The position numbers were made by a program, and so were the translations under genes. From NCBI GenBank assembly GCA_034432555.1, contig DAOUBW010000040.1, positions 1 to 64,000 of the forward strand: DNA of 64,000 nt, in the 5' to 3' direction. The notes beneath the pieces were generated by a model that made no database searches, was not told the origin of the DNA, and saw only the letters and a program-made list of their open reading frames with translations. This DNA comes from CP2-2F sp034432555 (GTDB lineage: Bacteria; Chloroflexota; Anaerolineae; Aggregatilineales; UBA2796). Below, in pieces: positions 51,242-62,900 of the stretch (its first letter is position 1; the number at the start of each line of letters is the position of its first letter).

Positions 51242-52969
51242 ATGCAAACTTTCTTAACTGATTTATTTAACGCATTGCTGCTGCCACGCTTTCGCTACAG
51301 CAATAATTTTGATCAATTGCGGGCGCGGGTCACCTTACTGCTGAGCGTGCTGCTATCTGGTTTAGCACTGCTGGCATTTGTGGGCATCGCCTCGATTGGC
51401 GAGCGCACAACAATTATCAATAATATGCTGACGGTGCTGCTGGCACTGCTGTTGATTCAGCTCACAGTGGTTGGCTTGGTTCACGCCGGGCAGTTGCGCG
51501 CTGCTATGATCACACTGTTCACCTTTTTAGGCATGGCAACTTTCACGGCGGTGCTGCTGAACGGCGTTGGGTCTAGCAGCCTGTTATTGATCATCGCGCC
51601 ACTGCTGTATGGCAGCCTCGTGTGGACGTGGGGCGGTGTCTTGCTGCTGACGGCGTTGGAGGTCATCCTGATCGCCTTCGTATCTAACCTGCAAAGTGGG
51701 CAGGGCGAACTTGCCTCCAGCATGGTAAGCATTGCGCCTGAAAATTTAGCGCCACAGACGCTCATTGTGGTGACCATTGTAATCGGTGTGGGCGCCTTGT
51801 GCGCTGTTTATGCCTACGAAATTCGGCGCGGCTTGCAATGGGCAAACCGTCTGCTGGCACAGTTGCGGGCAAGTGCGGAAGTCTCGCAGATTTCGGTGGT
51901 GGCAGGCTCATCCGCCGAACTGATGCCGCGTATTGCCAACTACATTCGAGATCGGTTTGGTTTCTACCATGTGCAAATCTTCCTTGCTGATCCTGATCGG
52001 CGCTATGCGAACTTGGTTGCCAGCACAGGCGAAGCCGGCGAGATGATGCTGCGGCGCGGCTACCGCATGGCGTTTACCTCACAAGGTGCGGTAGGGCGTG
52101 CGCTGCAAAGCGGTGAGCCGGTGGTTGTGGATAACCGTGAGGAAAGCGGCGAACGGCGGGGCAACGAATTTCTGCCCGATGCGCGCTCCGAGATTGCGCT
52201 GCCACTGATTGTAGATGATCAGGTGCTAGGCGCGTTAGATATTCAAAGTGTGCGCTTGAACGCCTTCCCAACTGAATTGGTAGAGAGTTTAAGCATCCTC
52301 GCCGCGCAAGTTGGCGCTGCCGCATTTAATGCACAACAGATCGAAGGCTACCGCACTGCGCTAAGCGATACGCGCCGTATGCTGCTAGAGACTGAAGTCA
52401 ACCTGACAGAGGCACGCCGCCTGAACCAACGCCTGACAGGGCAAGCCTGGGAAGACTACTTGAAATCGCGCAGTATGCAGACGGTTGGCTACACGCTGAA
52501 CGAAAGCCGTATGCAGCGTGATACGCGCTGGACACCCGCCCTAGAGCAGGCTGCCCAACATCGCCGTCCCGTCCTGATGGTGACGCCTGCCAACCGTCAG
52601 TTGGTGGCAGTGCCGATTGAACTACGTGGGCGCGGCATCGGCGCCATCGAGATTGAGCTAGGCAGCACCATGCGCCAGACCGAGACGCTTGAAGTGCTTC
52701 AGGCACTCGCACAGCGCCTTGCCCTGAGCATTGATAACGCACGGCTTTTTGAGCAGGCACAAGAACTGGCACAACGCGAATTGGAAGTGAATGCTATCAG
52801 CACCAACCTTCAGGCGATTAACGATATTGACGGCTTGGCACGCGCTACCTTGCAAGAACTTAGCCGTGCCTTAGGTGCAGTGCAAGCCTCCATCCGCATT
52901 GGCAGCGCAGAGATGGCGGCTGAGGCTGAGGCGCGGCGCGCGAATGGCACTTCAGGAAGGGAGGGCTAA
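51242..52969 (+). CDS. Membrane-anchored GAF sensor 2, kinase-less
   Basis: A 575-residue paralogue of the previous protein: six hydrophobic helices (about 20-190), GAF at 212-367 (with YHVQIFL), LNQRLTGQAWEDYL (395-408), a shortened GAF-like domain to 502 (LVAVPIELRGRGIGAIEIEL) and tail RELEVNAISTNLQAINDI ending SIRIG plus about 19 residues. Start 51242 follows GAGG by 8 bases; an earlier in-frame start would overlap the upstream gene and read a Leu/Arg-rich non-homologous stretch. Same domain order as its neighbours, so these are tandem duplicates. Confidence 0.85.
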   Translation: MQTFLTDLFNALLLPRFRYSNNFDQLRARVTLLLSVLLSGLALLAFVGIASIGERTTIINNMLTVLLALLLIQLTVVGLVHAGQLRAAMITLFTFLGMATFTAVLLNGVGSSSLLLIIAPLLYGSLVWTWGGVLLLTALEVILIAFVSNLQSGQGELASSMVSIAPENLAPQTLIVVTIVIGVGALCAVYAYEIRRGLQWANRLLAQLRASAEVSQISVVAGSSAELMPRIANYIRDRFGFYHVQIFLADPDRRYANLVASTGEAGEMMLRRGYRMAFTSQGAVGRALQSGEPVVVDNREESGERRGNEFLPDARSEIALPLIVDDQVLGALDIQSVRLNAFPTELVESLSILAAQVGAAAFNAQQIEGYRTALSDTRRMLLETEVNLTEARRLNQRLTGQAWEDYLKSRSMQTVGYTLNESRMQRDTRWTPALEQAAQHRRPVLMVTPANRQLVAVPIELRGRGIGAIEIELGSTMRQTETLEVLQALAQRLALSIDNARLFEQAQELAQRELEVNAISTNLQAINDIDGLARATLQELSRALGAVQASIRIGSAEMAAEAEARRANGTSGREG

Positions 52970-52972
52970 GCT

Positions 52973-54709
52973 ATGAGCATAGCAACACTTTTTCGGCTGC
53001 GGCGGCAATATAACAATCAGTTTGATGAGCAGCAAGCGCAGAGTCTCTACGCCATTTCGCTGAGTGTGGCAGCTTTTGCTATTTTTGCCATTGGGCTAGC
53101 GCTGATAGTTGCGCGCACCCAGTTCGAGGCGTTTCAGGTCGTCCTCTTGGGCAGCCCGCTCAACGTTAACCCTATCATCTTCCTGCCGTTGGTGTTGCTT
53201 ACCAATGTGTTGGTGCTGCTGCTGCTGCAACGCGGCAATCTCAGCGCGGCGCGCACCACCTTCGTAGTGGGCTTGTATATCTCAGCAGTGGTGCTGAACC
53301 TGACTTCGGGCGAAAATGACATGCAGAGCATGTCTGTTTTGGGCTATGGGCTGCCGTTGGTTGCCTCGGGCGTGCTGCTGCGGCGGCGCGGCACATTCAC
53401 CATCACGATGCTGGTGTTAGCGGCAATCTTGATTCAAGTGTTCGCCATCAACATTGGCTTCTTGGATTATCCGCCCACCGCGCCAACGCCGGCATATATT
53501 CCGTTTGTGTTGAGCATCTTCGTCGTGATGGGCATTATGCTTTATGTGTTTGCTGGTGGTCAGCGCGTGTTATTGCAGACCAACCTCAACCTTGCCAGCG
53601 AACTCTCAGGGGTTACAGCACTCAGCCGTATGGTAGGCGAGGGTGCAACGGTAGATGACCTGCTCAGTGAGGCGATCAGGCTCATGCATGAAAAGTTAGG
53701 TTACTACCATGTGCAAATCTTCCTGACCGAAGAAAAGACCGGTGTGCTGAGCCTTGTAGCAAGCACGGGTAGCTTGCAGGGCGATAAGGACAGCGCGCTG
53801 CGCCGCTTGCCGCCAAACAGTCCCAGCGTGATTGCTGAGACGGCGCGTCTGGGCAGAACACAGCGCATCAGCAGCGATGCGCCGGCGGCACGCCGCAGCG
53901 AGTTTGCCGCCGCTGTGCGCTCTGAGTTGGTTATTCCGTTGCGTGTGGGCAAAGAATCTGTTGGCGTGCTGGACTTGCAAAGTGTCAGCAGCGATGCTTT
54001 TACGCCGCAAGAGGTGGATGGCTTGGAAGCACTCGGCATTCAACTGGCGCTCTCCATTCGCAATGTGCGCCTTCAAACAGCGCTGCAACTCGCAAACCGC
54101 GATCAGCAGGAATTGATCGAACAGGTGCGGACTGCCAGCCGTGATATTGAGCGCCTGAATCAGGAGATGAGCGGGCGCGCCTGGCAGCTTTACCTGCAAA
54201 GCCGTTCAGAAAAGGCGGTCAGCTTTGATTGGAACGGCGATATGATCACGACCAGCAACAAACCAATCACACTGCCGGAACGCGGCGCTTACGGCTACAC
54301 GCCGCATATTGAGGCACGCGAGGGCGCGCAATATTTGGTCGTGCCGATTGTCTCACGCGGGCAGGCGCTTGGTGTGATGGAATTCCGCGCACCGAATGGG
54401 CAGTTTTGGGATGATCGCAGCGTAGAGTTGGCACGTGCTATCGCGCAGCGTCTCGCGCTCTCACTGGATAACTTACGCCTCTATGATCAGGCGCAGATGG
54501 CAGTCACTCGTGAGCAAATTGCCAACCGTGTGGCGACGCTCTTGCAGGCAAAAAGTGATGTGGACACACTGGTTTCCGTGGCAGTGGATGCCTTCCAACA
54601 AGCGCTTGGCGCTGTGCAGACCAGCGTGCGGCTTGGCTTGCCAACCAGCGCAATGCAATCACTGTCCATAAGCAATGGGCGTAACGAAGAAGGAGCAACC
54701 GCCGAATGA
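52973..54709 (+). CDS. Membrane-anchored GAF sensor 3, kinase-less
   Basis: A 578-residue paralogue: hydrophobic helices about 25-190, GAF at 216-370 (with YHVQIFL), LNQEMSGRAWQLYL (395-408), shortened GAF-like domain (LVVPIVSRGQALGVMEF) and tail REQIANRVATLLQAKSDV ending SVRLG plus about 20 residues. GGGAGGG precedes the ATG. A 21-base segment encoding YHVQIFL is identical to that in sensor 2 (51964 and 53704), showing recent duplication or gene conversion. It begins 3 bases after the previous stop. Confidence 0.85.
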   Translation: MSIATLFRLRRQYNNQFDEQQAQSLYAISLSVAAFAIFAIGLALIVARTQFEAFQVVLLGSPLNVNPIIFLPLVLLTNVLVLLLLQRGNLSAARTTFVVGLYISAVVLNLTSGENDMQSMSVLGYGLPLVASGVLLRRRGTFTITMLVLAAILIQVFAINIGFLDYPPTAPTPAYIPFVLSIFVVMGIMLYVFAGGQRVLLQTNLNLASELSGVTALSRMVGEGATVDDLLSEAIRLMHEKLGYYHVQIFLTEEKTGVLSLVASTGSLQGDKDSALRRLPPNSPSVIAETARLGRTQRISSDAPAARRSEFAAAVRSELVIPLRVGKESVGVLDLQSVSSDAFTPQEVDGLEALGIQLALSIRNVRLQTALQLANRDQQELIEQVRTASRDIERLNQEMSGRAWQLYLQSRSEKAVSFDWNGDMITTSNKPITLPERGAYGYTPHIEAREGAQYLVVPIVSRGQALGVMEFRAPNGQFWDDRSVELARAIAQRLALSLDNLRLYDQAQMAVTREQIANRVATLLQAKSDVDTLVSVAVDAFQQALGAVQTSVRLGLPTSAMQSLSISNGRNEEGATAE

Positions 54710-56928
54710 ATCTTTTAACACGCTTCCTTTCTGTACCGCTGCGCTGGAAATTGCTGGGTAGCCTGACCATCGTCGGCGTCTTAATCGTCATGATGACACT
54801 TTTTGCAGGCGCGCAATATGCGCGGGATGTGCAGCCTATCGGCAACATCTTGGTGGAATCACTGGCGCGTGAGCGCAGCACCACTTTGCAGGCAATCGTG
54901 AACAGCATCACGTCCAATCTGCGTAATCTTGTGGATAATCCGCCACTTCAAGATGCTTATGCGGTGCTGGCAGCAGGTGGTGGTGCAACTTCAACACAGG
55001 CAGCGCAAGCGCTTGTGCAAGGTGTTTTCCAAAACTTGTTGGATAGCAACCCGACCTATTGGCAGGTGCGCTTTGTGTCAATTGGTGGGCGCGCCCTGCT
55101 GGCTGTGCCAAGTGCGCCACAAGTCAATGAAACAGAGCAAGACTACTTCCGCACCTTTCAGCGTGACCTTACTCTTGGTGGCATTTTTATCAGCCAAATT
55201 ACGCGCCGCGCACCCGATTTTGAAATTGACTTTGCAGCCATTGTGCGCCGCAGCGGGCGCCCCATTGGCTACTTGGTGGTTAGTGTTGATCCAACCGGCA
55301 GAAATACGCCCACCCAGCCGAGCATTCTGACTGCCTTGCGCCCACTGAATGTGCCAGCCGGCGTGCTTGGCTTCTACCTGATCGCACCCGACGGACGCAT
55401 TGATACGATCAGCGAGACCACCCTTGAGCAGACACCTGAACAGCGGGCAAGGGCGGCACAGCTTGCCGCACAGACCTTCAACACGCCGATCAACTACCTT
55501 AGCCCAGTCACAAACCGCGCTGTGCGTGGCTTTGCCGTACCAGTGCGCGGCATGGATCGTGTTCTGGTGGCAGAGGCGCAAGTGCTGCTGACAGCGCGTA
55601 CCGATGAAACCGGGCGCTTTTTGGCAGAGTTCGGCGTGGTGAGCCTTGTTATGCTAGGTATTTTGGCGCTCTTGGCATTCTTCTTGGACTGGACAGTGGC
55701 GCGCCCAATGCGCCTTCTGGCGGAGGCTGCTCAACGTGCCGCACAAGGGCGCGGTCTGCCAGAGCTAAACATCCATCAAAATGATGAAATCGGTAGCCTT
55801 GCCGCTGCTCTGCCCGCGCTCGGTAATATCTCGCGGCAAGATGTGCGCGCCCTTGAGGCGCGCCTTTCGCAGCGCACCCGTGAAGTGGAGGCGACACGCG
55901 CCATCGGGCAGACGCTCTTTACCTTGCGCGATACAGAGAGCTTGATGCGGCGCGTTGTCGAACTGCTCTGTAATACCTTTGAGGAAATTACCCACGCACA
56001 TATTTTCGCGCTGGACGCCGGCTCGCAAATGTTGGTGATGCGTGTGGCACACGCGCAGGGTGGCGAATCGCCCTTGCGCTTTGGCTACCACCTGAATATT
56101 TCGCCGCGCAGCGTAGCTGGACGCGCCATCCAGAATGGGCAGTTTGCTGTGCAGCTTTTTGATGAGAACACACCCAACGAGATGATCTCAACCACACGCG
56201 CCGAACTTGCCCTGCTGCTGCGGATGCGTGACGGTTATTTCGGCGTGCTGGACTTGCATAGCAACCGCGCCGAGGCATTTGGCGATGCTGAGATCAGCCT
56301 CTTTCAGGCGCTTGCCGATCAAATTGCAGTCGCTATTACCAACGCCCAGCTTTTCGAGGAATCGCAGACGCGCCTTGCCGAAATTGAGGATTTGAATCGG
56401 CGCATGTTGGGTGAGGCATGGCGTGGCTATGAGGTGGCACGCCGCCGTGCGATGCCGCGCCGCGGCTTCACCGCACCTGAACACGACTCTGAGTGGAGCC
56501 AACTGCAACTACGCGCCTATCAAACAGGCGAACTGCAAGAGCGCCTAGACGAAGAAACGGTAACCTTTGCCGTACCTGTCGCACTGCGCGAACAGCGCTT
56601 TGGCGCGGTGGAGTGGACGGTGCCGCGGGCAACTTATAATGAAAACATGCGTTTGTTGGCGCGTGAGTTAGCCTCGCGGCTTGCTGTGAATGCCGACAAT
56701 GCGCGCCTGCTGGAACAGTCTCAGCGCCTTGCGGAGCGTGAGCGCTTGGTGAATACTATCTCTGACCGCCTGAGCCGCCAAACTAACGTCGAACAAGTGC
56801 TTCAGGTGGCAGTTAAAGAGTTAGGGCAAGCCCTGCGCTTGCCACAAGCATCTATTCGGCTGGCGGCTGATAAACTGCTTGAGCCTGCCCAAGAGTCGGG
56901 AGAGAGCTACGCGAGGAACGAAGGATGA
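54706..56928 (+). CDS. dCache-HAMP-GAF sensor, kinase-less
   Basis: A 740-residue protein with transmembrane helices at about 13-36 and 307-330 flanking a dCache-like extracytoplasmic sensor, then HAMP (331-385) and GAF (397-555). LNRRMLGEAWRGYE (563-576), a shortened GAF-like domain and tail RERLVNTISDRLSRQTNV (from 678), ending SIRLA plus about 19 residues, follow. It has the chemoreceptor/kinase input plan but no HisKA or HATPase. Its ATG overlaps the stop of sensor 3 (ATGA), with AGGAG upstream. Probably partners with the giant kinase that follows. Confidence 0.87.
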   Translation: MNLLTRFLSVPLRWKLLGSLTIVGVLIVMMTLFAGAQYARDVQPIGNILVESLARERSTTLQAIVNSITSNLRNLVDNPPLQDAYAVLAAGGGATSTQAAQALVQGVFQNLLDSNPTYWQVRFVSIGGRALLAVPSAPQVNETEQDYFRTFQRDLTLGGIFISQITRRAPDFEIDFAAIVRRSGRPIGYLVVSVDPTGRNTPTQPSILTALRPLNVPAGVLGFYLIAPDGRIDTISETTLEQTPEQRARAAQLAAQTFNTPINYLSPVTNRAVRGFAVPVRGMDRVLVAEAQVLLTARTDETGRFLAEFGVVSLVMLGILALLAFFLDWTVARPMRLLAEAAQRAAQGRGLPELNIHQNDEIGSLAAALPALGNISRQDVRALEARLSQRTREVEATRAIGQTLFTLRDTESLMRRVVELLCNTFEEITHAHIFALDAGSQMLVMRVAHAQGGESPLRFGYHLNISPRSVAGRAIQNGQFAVQLFDENTPNEMISTTRAELALLLRMRDGYFGVLDLHSNRAEAFGDAEISLFQALADQIAVAITNAQLFEESQTRLAEIEDLNRRMLGEAWRGYEVARRRAMPRRGFTAPEHDSEWSQLQLRAYQTGELQERLDEETVTFAVPVALREQRFGAVEWTVPRATYNENMRLLARELASRLAVNADNARLLEQSQRLAERERLVNTISDRLSRQTNVEQVLQVAVKELGQALRLPQASIRLAADKLLEPAQESGESYARNEG

Positions 56929-59900
56929 ACGCGACGCCGACATTTACCTTTAATCCACTGAGGGCTTGGCAGCGCCTTTCAGTGGGCGCCAAGTTGCTGC
57001 TGCCGTTGGTGGGCGCCTTTGTGGTAGTGCTGCTGGTCTTTGCTTTTATCACTGCGCCTGCCCTGAATAACTTTGTGCGCGATAATGTGCGGCTTGGCTT
57101 TGATACAGAGCGTGAGCGCCTGAGCGCAAGACTTGGTCAGTTTTTCAGCACCGCCAAAAGCGCGCTCACCGAACTTGCCAACAGCCCTGAGCTAACTGAA
57201 TATATGCGAGCGTTGGCGCTGAACGACACGGCACGCATTACCTCGCAGCGCATTATCGTATCGTCGCGTATTGCAAACACATTGGTTAGCACCAACGCGC
57301 CCTACGCCAACATCCGCTTTGTGACTTTGGAAGGCAACCAAACGGTTAATGTGCGGCTCACCCGTTCGGGTGGCGGCGTCACGCCCTTTTTCTTCCTGAC
57401 CGACCCACCACCCAGCGAACGCGGACAGCCTTATCTCAACGAGATTTTGGCGCTGCCTGAAGGTCAGTTCTACATCTCGGATTATACACTGCGCGATGCG
57501 GCAGTCTCTCGGGATGGCAGCACGCGTCTTTCGTTTCAGGTTGGCACGCCGATCTATGCTGGCAGCACTTTGGTGGGCGCCCTGATCGGCGATCTGCGCC
57601 CAGAGAGCAGCCTGACGGAACTCTTGCAGCCCAACCGCAGCACCATTTTCGAGTTTGCCACAGTGGTCTTAGATCAGCGCGGCAATCTGTTGGCGGTTGC
57701 TAGCCGTGCCTCTGAGACGCCCGTTGCGCTGGTTGGTGGCACGGGCTTTCAAGCACCTGATCTGCCACCGCAAGTCTTTGGCATTGCCACACAGGACTTA
57801 GTGGACGTGGGCGGGCGCACTTACCGCAGCTTCAACCTCACCACAGCTGCCAACGCCAACATCGCCAACAGCCAGTGGTTTATCATCATTGGCAAAGAAT
57901 CCGAAGAAGCAGAGCTGACCAACCTGCTGAGCCTAGCGCGCGATCTAGTTGTGCGGACGGCAGCCTTCTTTACCGTGTTGTTGTTGGTGCTTGGCGTCAT
58001 TGTGCAGTCTGTGATGCAGCCGCTCCGCCGCCTTAGCCTGTCGGCGCAGCGCATGGCAGAAGGTGATTTTACGGTGCGTGTGAAGGTGCCAAACGAGGAT
58101 GAGATCGGGCAGTTGGCAGGCTCGCTCAACACCCTCTCAGATCGCTTGAAAGACACCCTCAGCACACTCGAAACCCGTGTGGCTCAGCGTACGCGCAACC
58201 TTGAAATTGCCGCTGAGATCGGGCGTGGCGCCACGCAATTGCGCGACGTTGACCGCCTATTGCAATACACGGTGGACGCCATTCGTGATCGTTTCAACTT
58301 CTATCACGCCCAAATTTTCTTGGTGGACGATGCCAATGAATACGCCGTGTTGGTGATCAGCACGGGCGAGGCAGGGCGCGAACTCTTAGCGCGCAAACAC
58401 AAGCTCGCCGTTGGCTCAAACTCAATCGTCGGTCAGGTCACGCTCAAGCGCCGCACGTTCATCACGCTGGATACACGGCAGTCCGAAGTGCCGCATCGTT
58501 TTAACCCGCTGCTGCCGTTAACACGCTCTGAAATGGCGCTGCCGCTGCAAGTTGGCGATAAGCTAATCGGCTGCCTTGATGTGCAGAGCATTGAACCAAA
58601 CGCTTTCAATCAGGAAGACGTTCAGATCTTCCAACTGCTGTGCGACCAACTCGCTATCGCTATTGACAATGCGCGCTTGCTCGACGAGCAGGCAAAGCGT
58701 GTTGCACAGATTGCCGACCTCAACCGTCAGTTAACGCGCACCACGTGGCAAGACTATCTGACCGAAAGCGGTGATGCCTCGCTTGCCTATACCTATAACA
58801 TGCTGCACGTTGCGCCTGCGAATGGCAGCGACTCGATGCCTTCGGTGAGCGATCCACAAGTCATCGAAGCGCCCATTCAGGTGCGTGGTGAGACAATTGG
58901 CAGTCTGCGCGTGCAAGAAAACCCTGAGCTGCCGCTCTCGATGGAAGAACGCGCCATTGTGCAAGCCGTAGCAGACCGCGTGGCGCTGGTGCTTGAAAAC
59001 ACGCGCCTTGTCGAACAAACGCAAGGTGCGCTCAGCCGCGTGGAACAACTTTACTTGGCAAGCCGCGCCCTGAGCAGCACAAGCGAACTTGAGCGGCTTT
59101 ACCAAACAGCGGCTGAACGCTTTGCCACTTTTGAACAGGTAGATCGTGTTTTGTTCATCTTGGCATATCCAACGCCAAGCTATGAAGCGCCTATCCTAGA
59201 ATACGCCTATATCTGGGAGCGCACCTCTGGCACCTTCCGCCCGTCGGCGCAGCGCGTGCCACGTGAAACACTGCCCGCACTGTGGCTGCCGTCTGAACGC
59301 ACGCCCTACATCGCCAACCTCACCGCTGATCTACACAACCATGACACCCTGCGTGAGGCATACCGCGCCATGCAAGTGCATAGCGTCCTCGTCACACCGT
59401 TGGTGACTGCCACACGCTGGTTTGGCGTGCTGCTGTTCCACAGCCGCCGCAACAATGCCTTCCCGGCTAACTTTGTACAGTATGCCGACGCACTCTCTGA
59501 CCAGATCGCCATCAGCTTGGAAAACCAATACCTTTATAATGAGGCGCAAATCGAAGCGCGGAGTAACCGTGTGCTGGCAGAGGCAGCGCAGGTTGCCAGC
59601 CAGATCGGTACGGAGTTCGAGATCGGTATCAGCGATCTGATTGAGCGGGTGGCAACGGCTGCCAACTTTGATCGGTGGTGGTTTGGCAGTGTGCGCCTAA
59701 CGCTGACGGGCGTGATGGCGAACCGCATCGCGGCGCATTTCCCGAAGGGATCGCCGCTGGAAGATATGGTTGAAATCACGCTGGAGAATAGCCACAACGC
59801 TATCACCGAAGTGCTGCGTGGTGGTCAGGTGATTGTGGTCAATGAACCGCATGAACACAGCGCCCTAAAGCGCCTTGATATGGCACGTGCAGAGGCATTC

Positions 59901-62900
59901 GGCAAGCACATTGTTGTGCCGATCAAAGCCGGCAACCGAACCGACGCTGTGCTGATGCTTGGGCGTTCGGTGACACAGCTCGATATTGACGACCGTGACC
60001 GCCAACTCAGCCTAACGCTTGCCAGCCAGATCGCGGTTGCCCTTGAAAACCGCCGCCTGTTCGATGCTGTGCAGGATGAGCGCGAGAGCTTGCAGCAGAT
60101 TCTCAACTCGCTGCCAACGGGTGTTATCGTGGTGGACGCGGCAACACGCCAACCCATTCTGACCAATCAGCGTGCGCGTGAACTGCTCGGCTTGGATAGC
60201 TTGCAGCCTTATGAAGTGCTGCACACCAACACCGGGCTGTCCTTCACCGGTGAGGAACAGCCTGTCTACCGTGCCCTTGAAGAACAGACTTCCGTGCGCG
60301 CTGAGGACATGACCCTTCTGGATGGCGACGGCAACCGTACCGACTTGCTGGTTGACGCCGTGCCGCTGCTGCGCGATGGCGAGATTGTCGGCGCGGTGGC
60401 AGTCTATCAGGATGTGACCGAACTACGCGAACTGGAAAATGTGCTGCAAGAAAGCCTGCGCGAAACGACCAGCCTCTACGAAGTGAGCCGCGATATTTCG
60501 GCGGAAAACGAAATTTACGGCATTCTAAATGTGGTCGGACGCCACATCATCGGTCAGTTTGCGCCCGATCACTTCTTTGTGATCTTCAATCAGGATGGGC
60601 AGCTTGCGCCGATCTATTCGGCGTGGCGCTCGCCAGATGGCGTGACTGTAGATGTGATTGATACAGCCAGCCCACTGCCGCGCACCATGCTGCTTGCTGA
60701 GGATAGCTTTATAGACACAGATATCCGCGAAAACCCTGAGTTTGGCAATGATCCACAGCTTGCCGCGCTGGGTGTCGTCTCGGTTAGTGTATTCCCAATG
60801 AAAGCACGCAACCGCACCGTTGGCTGGCTGTTCATCGGTTTCAATGAATACCGTTCGTTTAGCCCAGAGGAACGCCGCACATTGGGTAACCTGACCGATC
60901 AGGCGGCGGTAGCCTGTGAAAGTGCGCGCCTTGCTGAGGAAACCGCTCTTGCGCTCCAGACGACGACCATGCTCTTTGAGTCGAGCTTGAACATCCGCCT
61001 TGCCGACTCGATTGACTCGACCATCGCTGTGCTGCGTGATGAGTTGGTCAAACTCTCACCTAGCCGTATTGACGTGCTGCTGCTGCGAATGCGCGAGACC
61101 GAACAACGCATTGACTGGGTGCTGGCATGGCGCGCCAATGATCCCGAAACGCATGAGCCGCAAGTTACCAAGCCGCTGATGCAGGGCGATTGGGAACTAC
61201 TCGATCTGCCAACCTACTTCATTCAAGACGTGCAAGATGCTGATCCAAACCTGCTCGATCGCATTCAGCCCTTGCTGTATCTGGGCGCTTTCCGCGCACA
61301 AGCCTCTGTGCCAATGACGGTCAAAGGGCAGGTGACAGGGCGCGTTATCCTAACCTATGAGGAGCCGCACACCTTCACCCAAACCGAACAGCAATTGCTA
61401 ACCACTATTGCCGACCAAGCCGCTATCTCAATAGATAACTTCATCTTGGTGCAGCAAACGCAAGAGTCGCTTGAAGAGACGGCAGTCCTTTACCAAACCA
61501 GCCGTGCCATCGCCAATTCCGTCGCGCCCGCCGATGAATTGAAAGCTATCACCGACTATGCCGCGCCGACGTTCGTCACCAGCGTCATGACCTTGCGGTT
61601 GGTTGGTGGCGGCTGGGAGGATCGGAATGCAGCGGTGGAAGTTGCCGCCTTTTGGCAGCGCGATGATGAAACTTACGACATCACAGGCGCACGCTTCACT
61701 TCCGAACAGTTCCCAATCTGGGATATCATCAAACGTTCCACGCAAACGTGGATTGAGGACATTCACGCACTGCACGCTTATGCTGATGAGTTCAGTATTG
61801 ACCCGGAATCAATTGAGTTGATGTTCGGCGCACGGGCATTGGTCACCTTCCCATTGGTCGGCTCTAATCAAGCGCCGCTTGGCGCGTTGGTGCTGTGCGC
61901 TGACTCAGCGTGGCGCCACACTGAGCGCGATGTGCGTATCCTCACCGCGCTCTCTGACTTGATCGGAATCGGTATTGAGCGCCGCAATCTGCTGGAAAAG
62001 ACCACACGCCGCGCCCGCCAACTCGCCCTGAGTGCGGAAATCGCGCAGGCGGCTGCCAGCACGCTGCGCCTTGACGAACTTTTTGATTTGATCGTGAATC
62101 AGATTAAGGACAGTTTTGCCTTCGACCATGTGCAAATCTTCCGTATTGACAGCGACGGCAAGTTTGCCCGTGTGGTTTCCTCGACTGGTGAAGCAGGGCA
62201 GCGCCTGTTGGCAAGAGGGCATGGCTTGCCTGTTGGGTCGCGCTCGGTTATCGGGCAGGTGACGGCAACCGGTACGCCGCAGATCGTGAGTGATACGACT
62301 GATCCGCGCGCCGTCCACAAGCCTAACCCTGACCTGCCCGATACCCGTGCAGAAATGGCGTTGCCGCTGATCGCCCGCGATATTATCTTGGGCGCGCTGG
62401 ACGTGCAGAGCAACGAGGCAGGCGCCTTCACTCAGGAGGACGTGGTCATCCTCTCCACGTTGGCGGGTCAGATCGCCATCGCCATTGATAATGCGGAACT
62501 ATTCGCATCATCTGTGCGCCGTGCTGAGGAAATGCGCTTCCTGTTCGATGCCTCGCGTGCGGCAACCAGTGCCTTCACCGAAGAAACCGTGCAGCAAGAT
62601 CGGATGCGCGAAATCGCTGAGCTGATGCGCGATAAGCTGAGTGCGGCAGCGGCTGCCGTGTTGGTCTTTGATGACAGCGGCACACGCCTTGTGCCATACA
62701 GTGCAATGGCGCAAGGCGTCGAGCTGGTTATTCCGCCTTACTATGAGGTTAACCAGCCCTTCTTCCGAGAGTTTATGCAGCGCCACGAACCGCTACAAGT
62801 GGATGATTTGGCGGCTGTGCAGGGTGGGCGCTCCGGCGCGACAGGCTCACTAAGTGGTTACACGCGCCTTGCTCAGGCACTGCGCGGCTTCTTACCTGAA

